Part shown: positions 5,697 through 5,833 of the stretch, piece after piece | Layout: every line of letters starts with the position of its first letter | Numbering within the stretch: the stretch's first letter is position 1 | Assembly: GCA_937930605.1 (NCBI GenBank) | Contig: CALHBZ010000235.1 | Span: 1-5,833, forward strand | Direction of reading: 5' to 3' | Source of the DNA: Streptococcus oralis | GTDB taxonomy: Bacteria > Bacillota > Bacilli > Lactobacillales > Streptococcaceae | DNA length: 5,833 nucleotides | Notes under the pieces: generated by a model | Seen by the model: only the letters and a program-made list of their open reading frames with translations | Database searches by the model: none | Told to the model about the DNA's origin: nothing | Position numbers and translations under genes: made by a program

Positions 5697-5710
5697 TCCT
5701 TTTAAAAGGA
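5697..5710. promoter_or_regulatory. 14-bp perfect palindrome upstream of the last gene
   Basis: TCCTTTTAAAAGGA is a perfect palindrome without a spacer. It lies 32 bases before the ATG at 5743, in the short gap where the promoter of the last gene should be. No clear -35/-10 pair is visible; TTGCCA (5688-5693) is a possible -35, but no good -10 sits 16 to 18 bases later. An operator is possible, but AT-rich palindromes of this size can arise by chance. Confidence 0.3.
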
Positions 5711-5742
5711 TCAACAGTGAGAAATATATAGAAAGAAAATTC

Positions 5743-5833
5743 ATGAAACAATATTTAGAACGGGCTAGTATCTTGGCCCTCTCCCTCGTTTTGATTACCT
5801 CCTTTTCCATATCAAGTGCTCTGCCAGCCATGT
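5743..5833 (+). CDS. Probable MFS transporter, N-terminal end (partial)
   Basis: Thirty codons are present before the window ends, and the frame is open. The protein begins MKQYLER, a short charged lead, followed by a hydrophobic helix from about residue 8 to 27 and then ALPAM. A first helix ending in a proline motif like SSALPAM is common in major facilitator drug/H+ antiporters, and the sequence resembles streptococcal MFS proteins I remember. The assignment rests on a single helix. The ribosome binding site is weak (GAAAG at 5731-5735). The preceding terminator suggests a separate transcript. Confidence 0.5.
   Translation, partial: MKQYLERASILALSLVLITSFSISSALPAM

Overview
The window looks like chromosome of a Streptococcus, probably mitis/oralis-group. 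The reasons are its moderate to low GC content, strong AGGAGG-type ribosome binding sites, a 172-residue Dpr peroxide-resistance ferritin, the tail of triosephosphate isomerase, and a heterodimeric ABC exporter of the Firmicute type. All recognisable genes lie on the + strand. I see no insertion sequence, CRISPR array, tRNA, rRNA or phage gene.

Layout: the last 26 codons of tpiA (1-82) end at an intrinsic terminator (96-146). A leader of about 110 bases follows and contains two adjacent hairpins; the second looks like a transcription terminator placed before the next gene. Two half-transporter genes follow, 8 bases apart (261-1997 and 2006-3787). Their motifs show a heterodimeric ABC exporter with one degenerate and one intact ATP site. 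A 149-base gap then carries a promoter whose spacer and -10 region lie almost entirely inside a perfect 8-4-8 dyad, followed by a hairpin at the predicted RNA start. This promoter drives dpr (3937-4455), the iron-storing Dps-like protein that protects catalase-less streptococci from peroxide. After dpr come two tandem hairpins; the second is a strong terminator.

A near-consensus promoter (4579-4607) starts a two-gene unit: a PhnA/YjdM-type zinc-ribbon protein (4666-5004) and, 2 bases after its stop, a six-helix Pr6Pr-type membrane protein (5007-5630) that probably depends on translational coupling. A terminator (5655-5689) closes this unit. The window ends in the first 30 codons of a membrane protein, probably an MFS transporter (from 5743).

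The genes form at least three separate transcription units rather than one pathway: the ABC exporter, iron/peroxide defence, and the zinc-ribbon/membrane-protein pair. The most interesting parts are the regulatory regions (exporter leader, dpr operator, tandem hairpins after dpr), the asymmetric ATP sites of the exporter, and the two unexplained proteins PhnA-like and Pr6Pr. From memory of pneumococcal gene order, lytC lies between tpiA and dpr in S. pneumoniae; here the exporter pair fills that position. I find no wholly new multi-gene system that I could defend.
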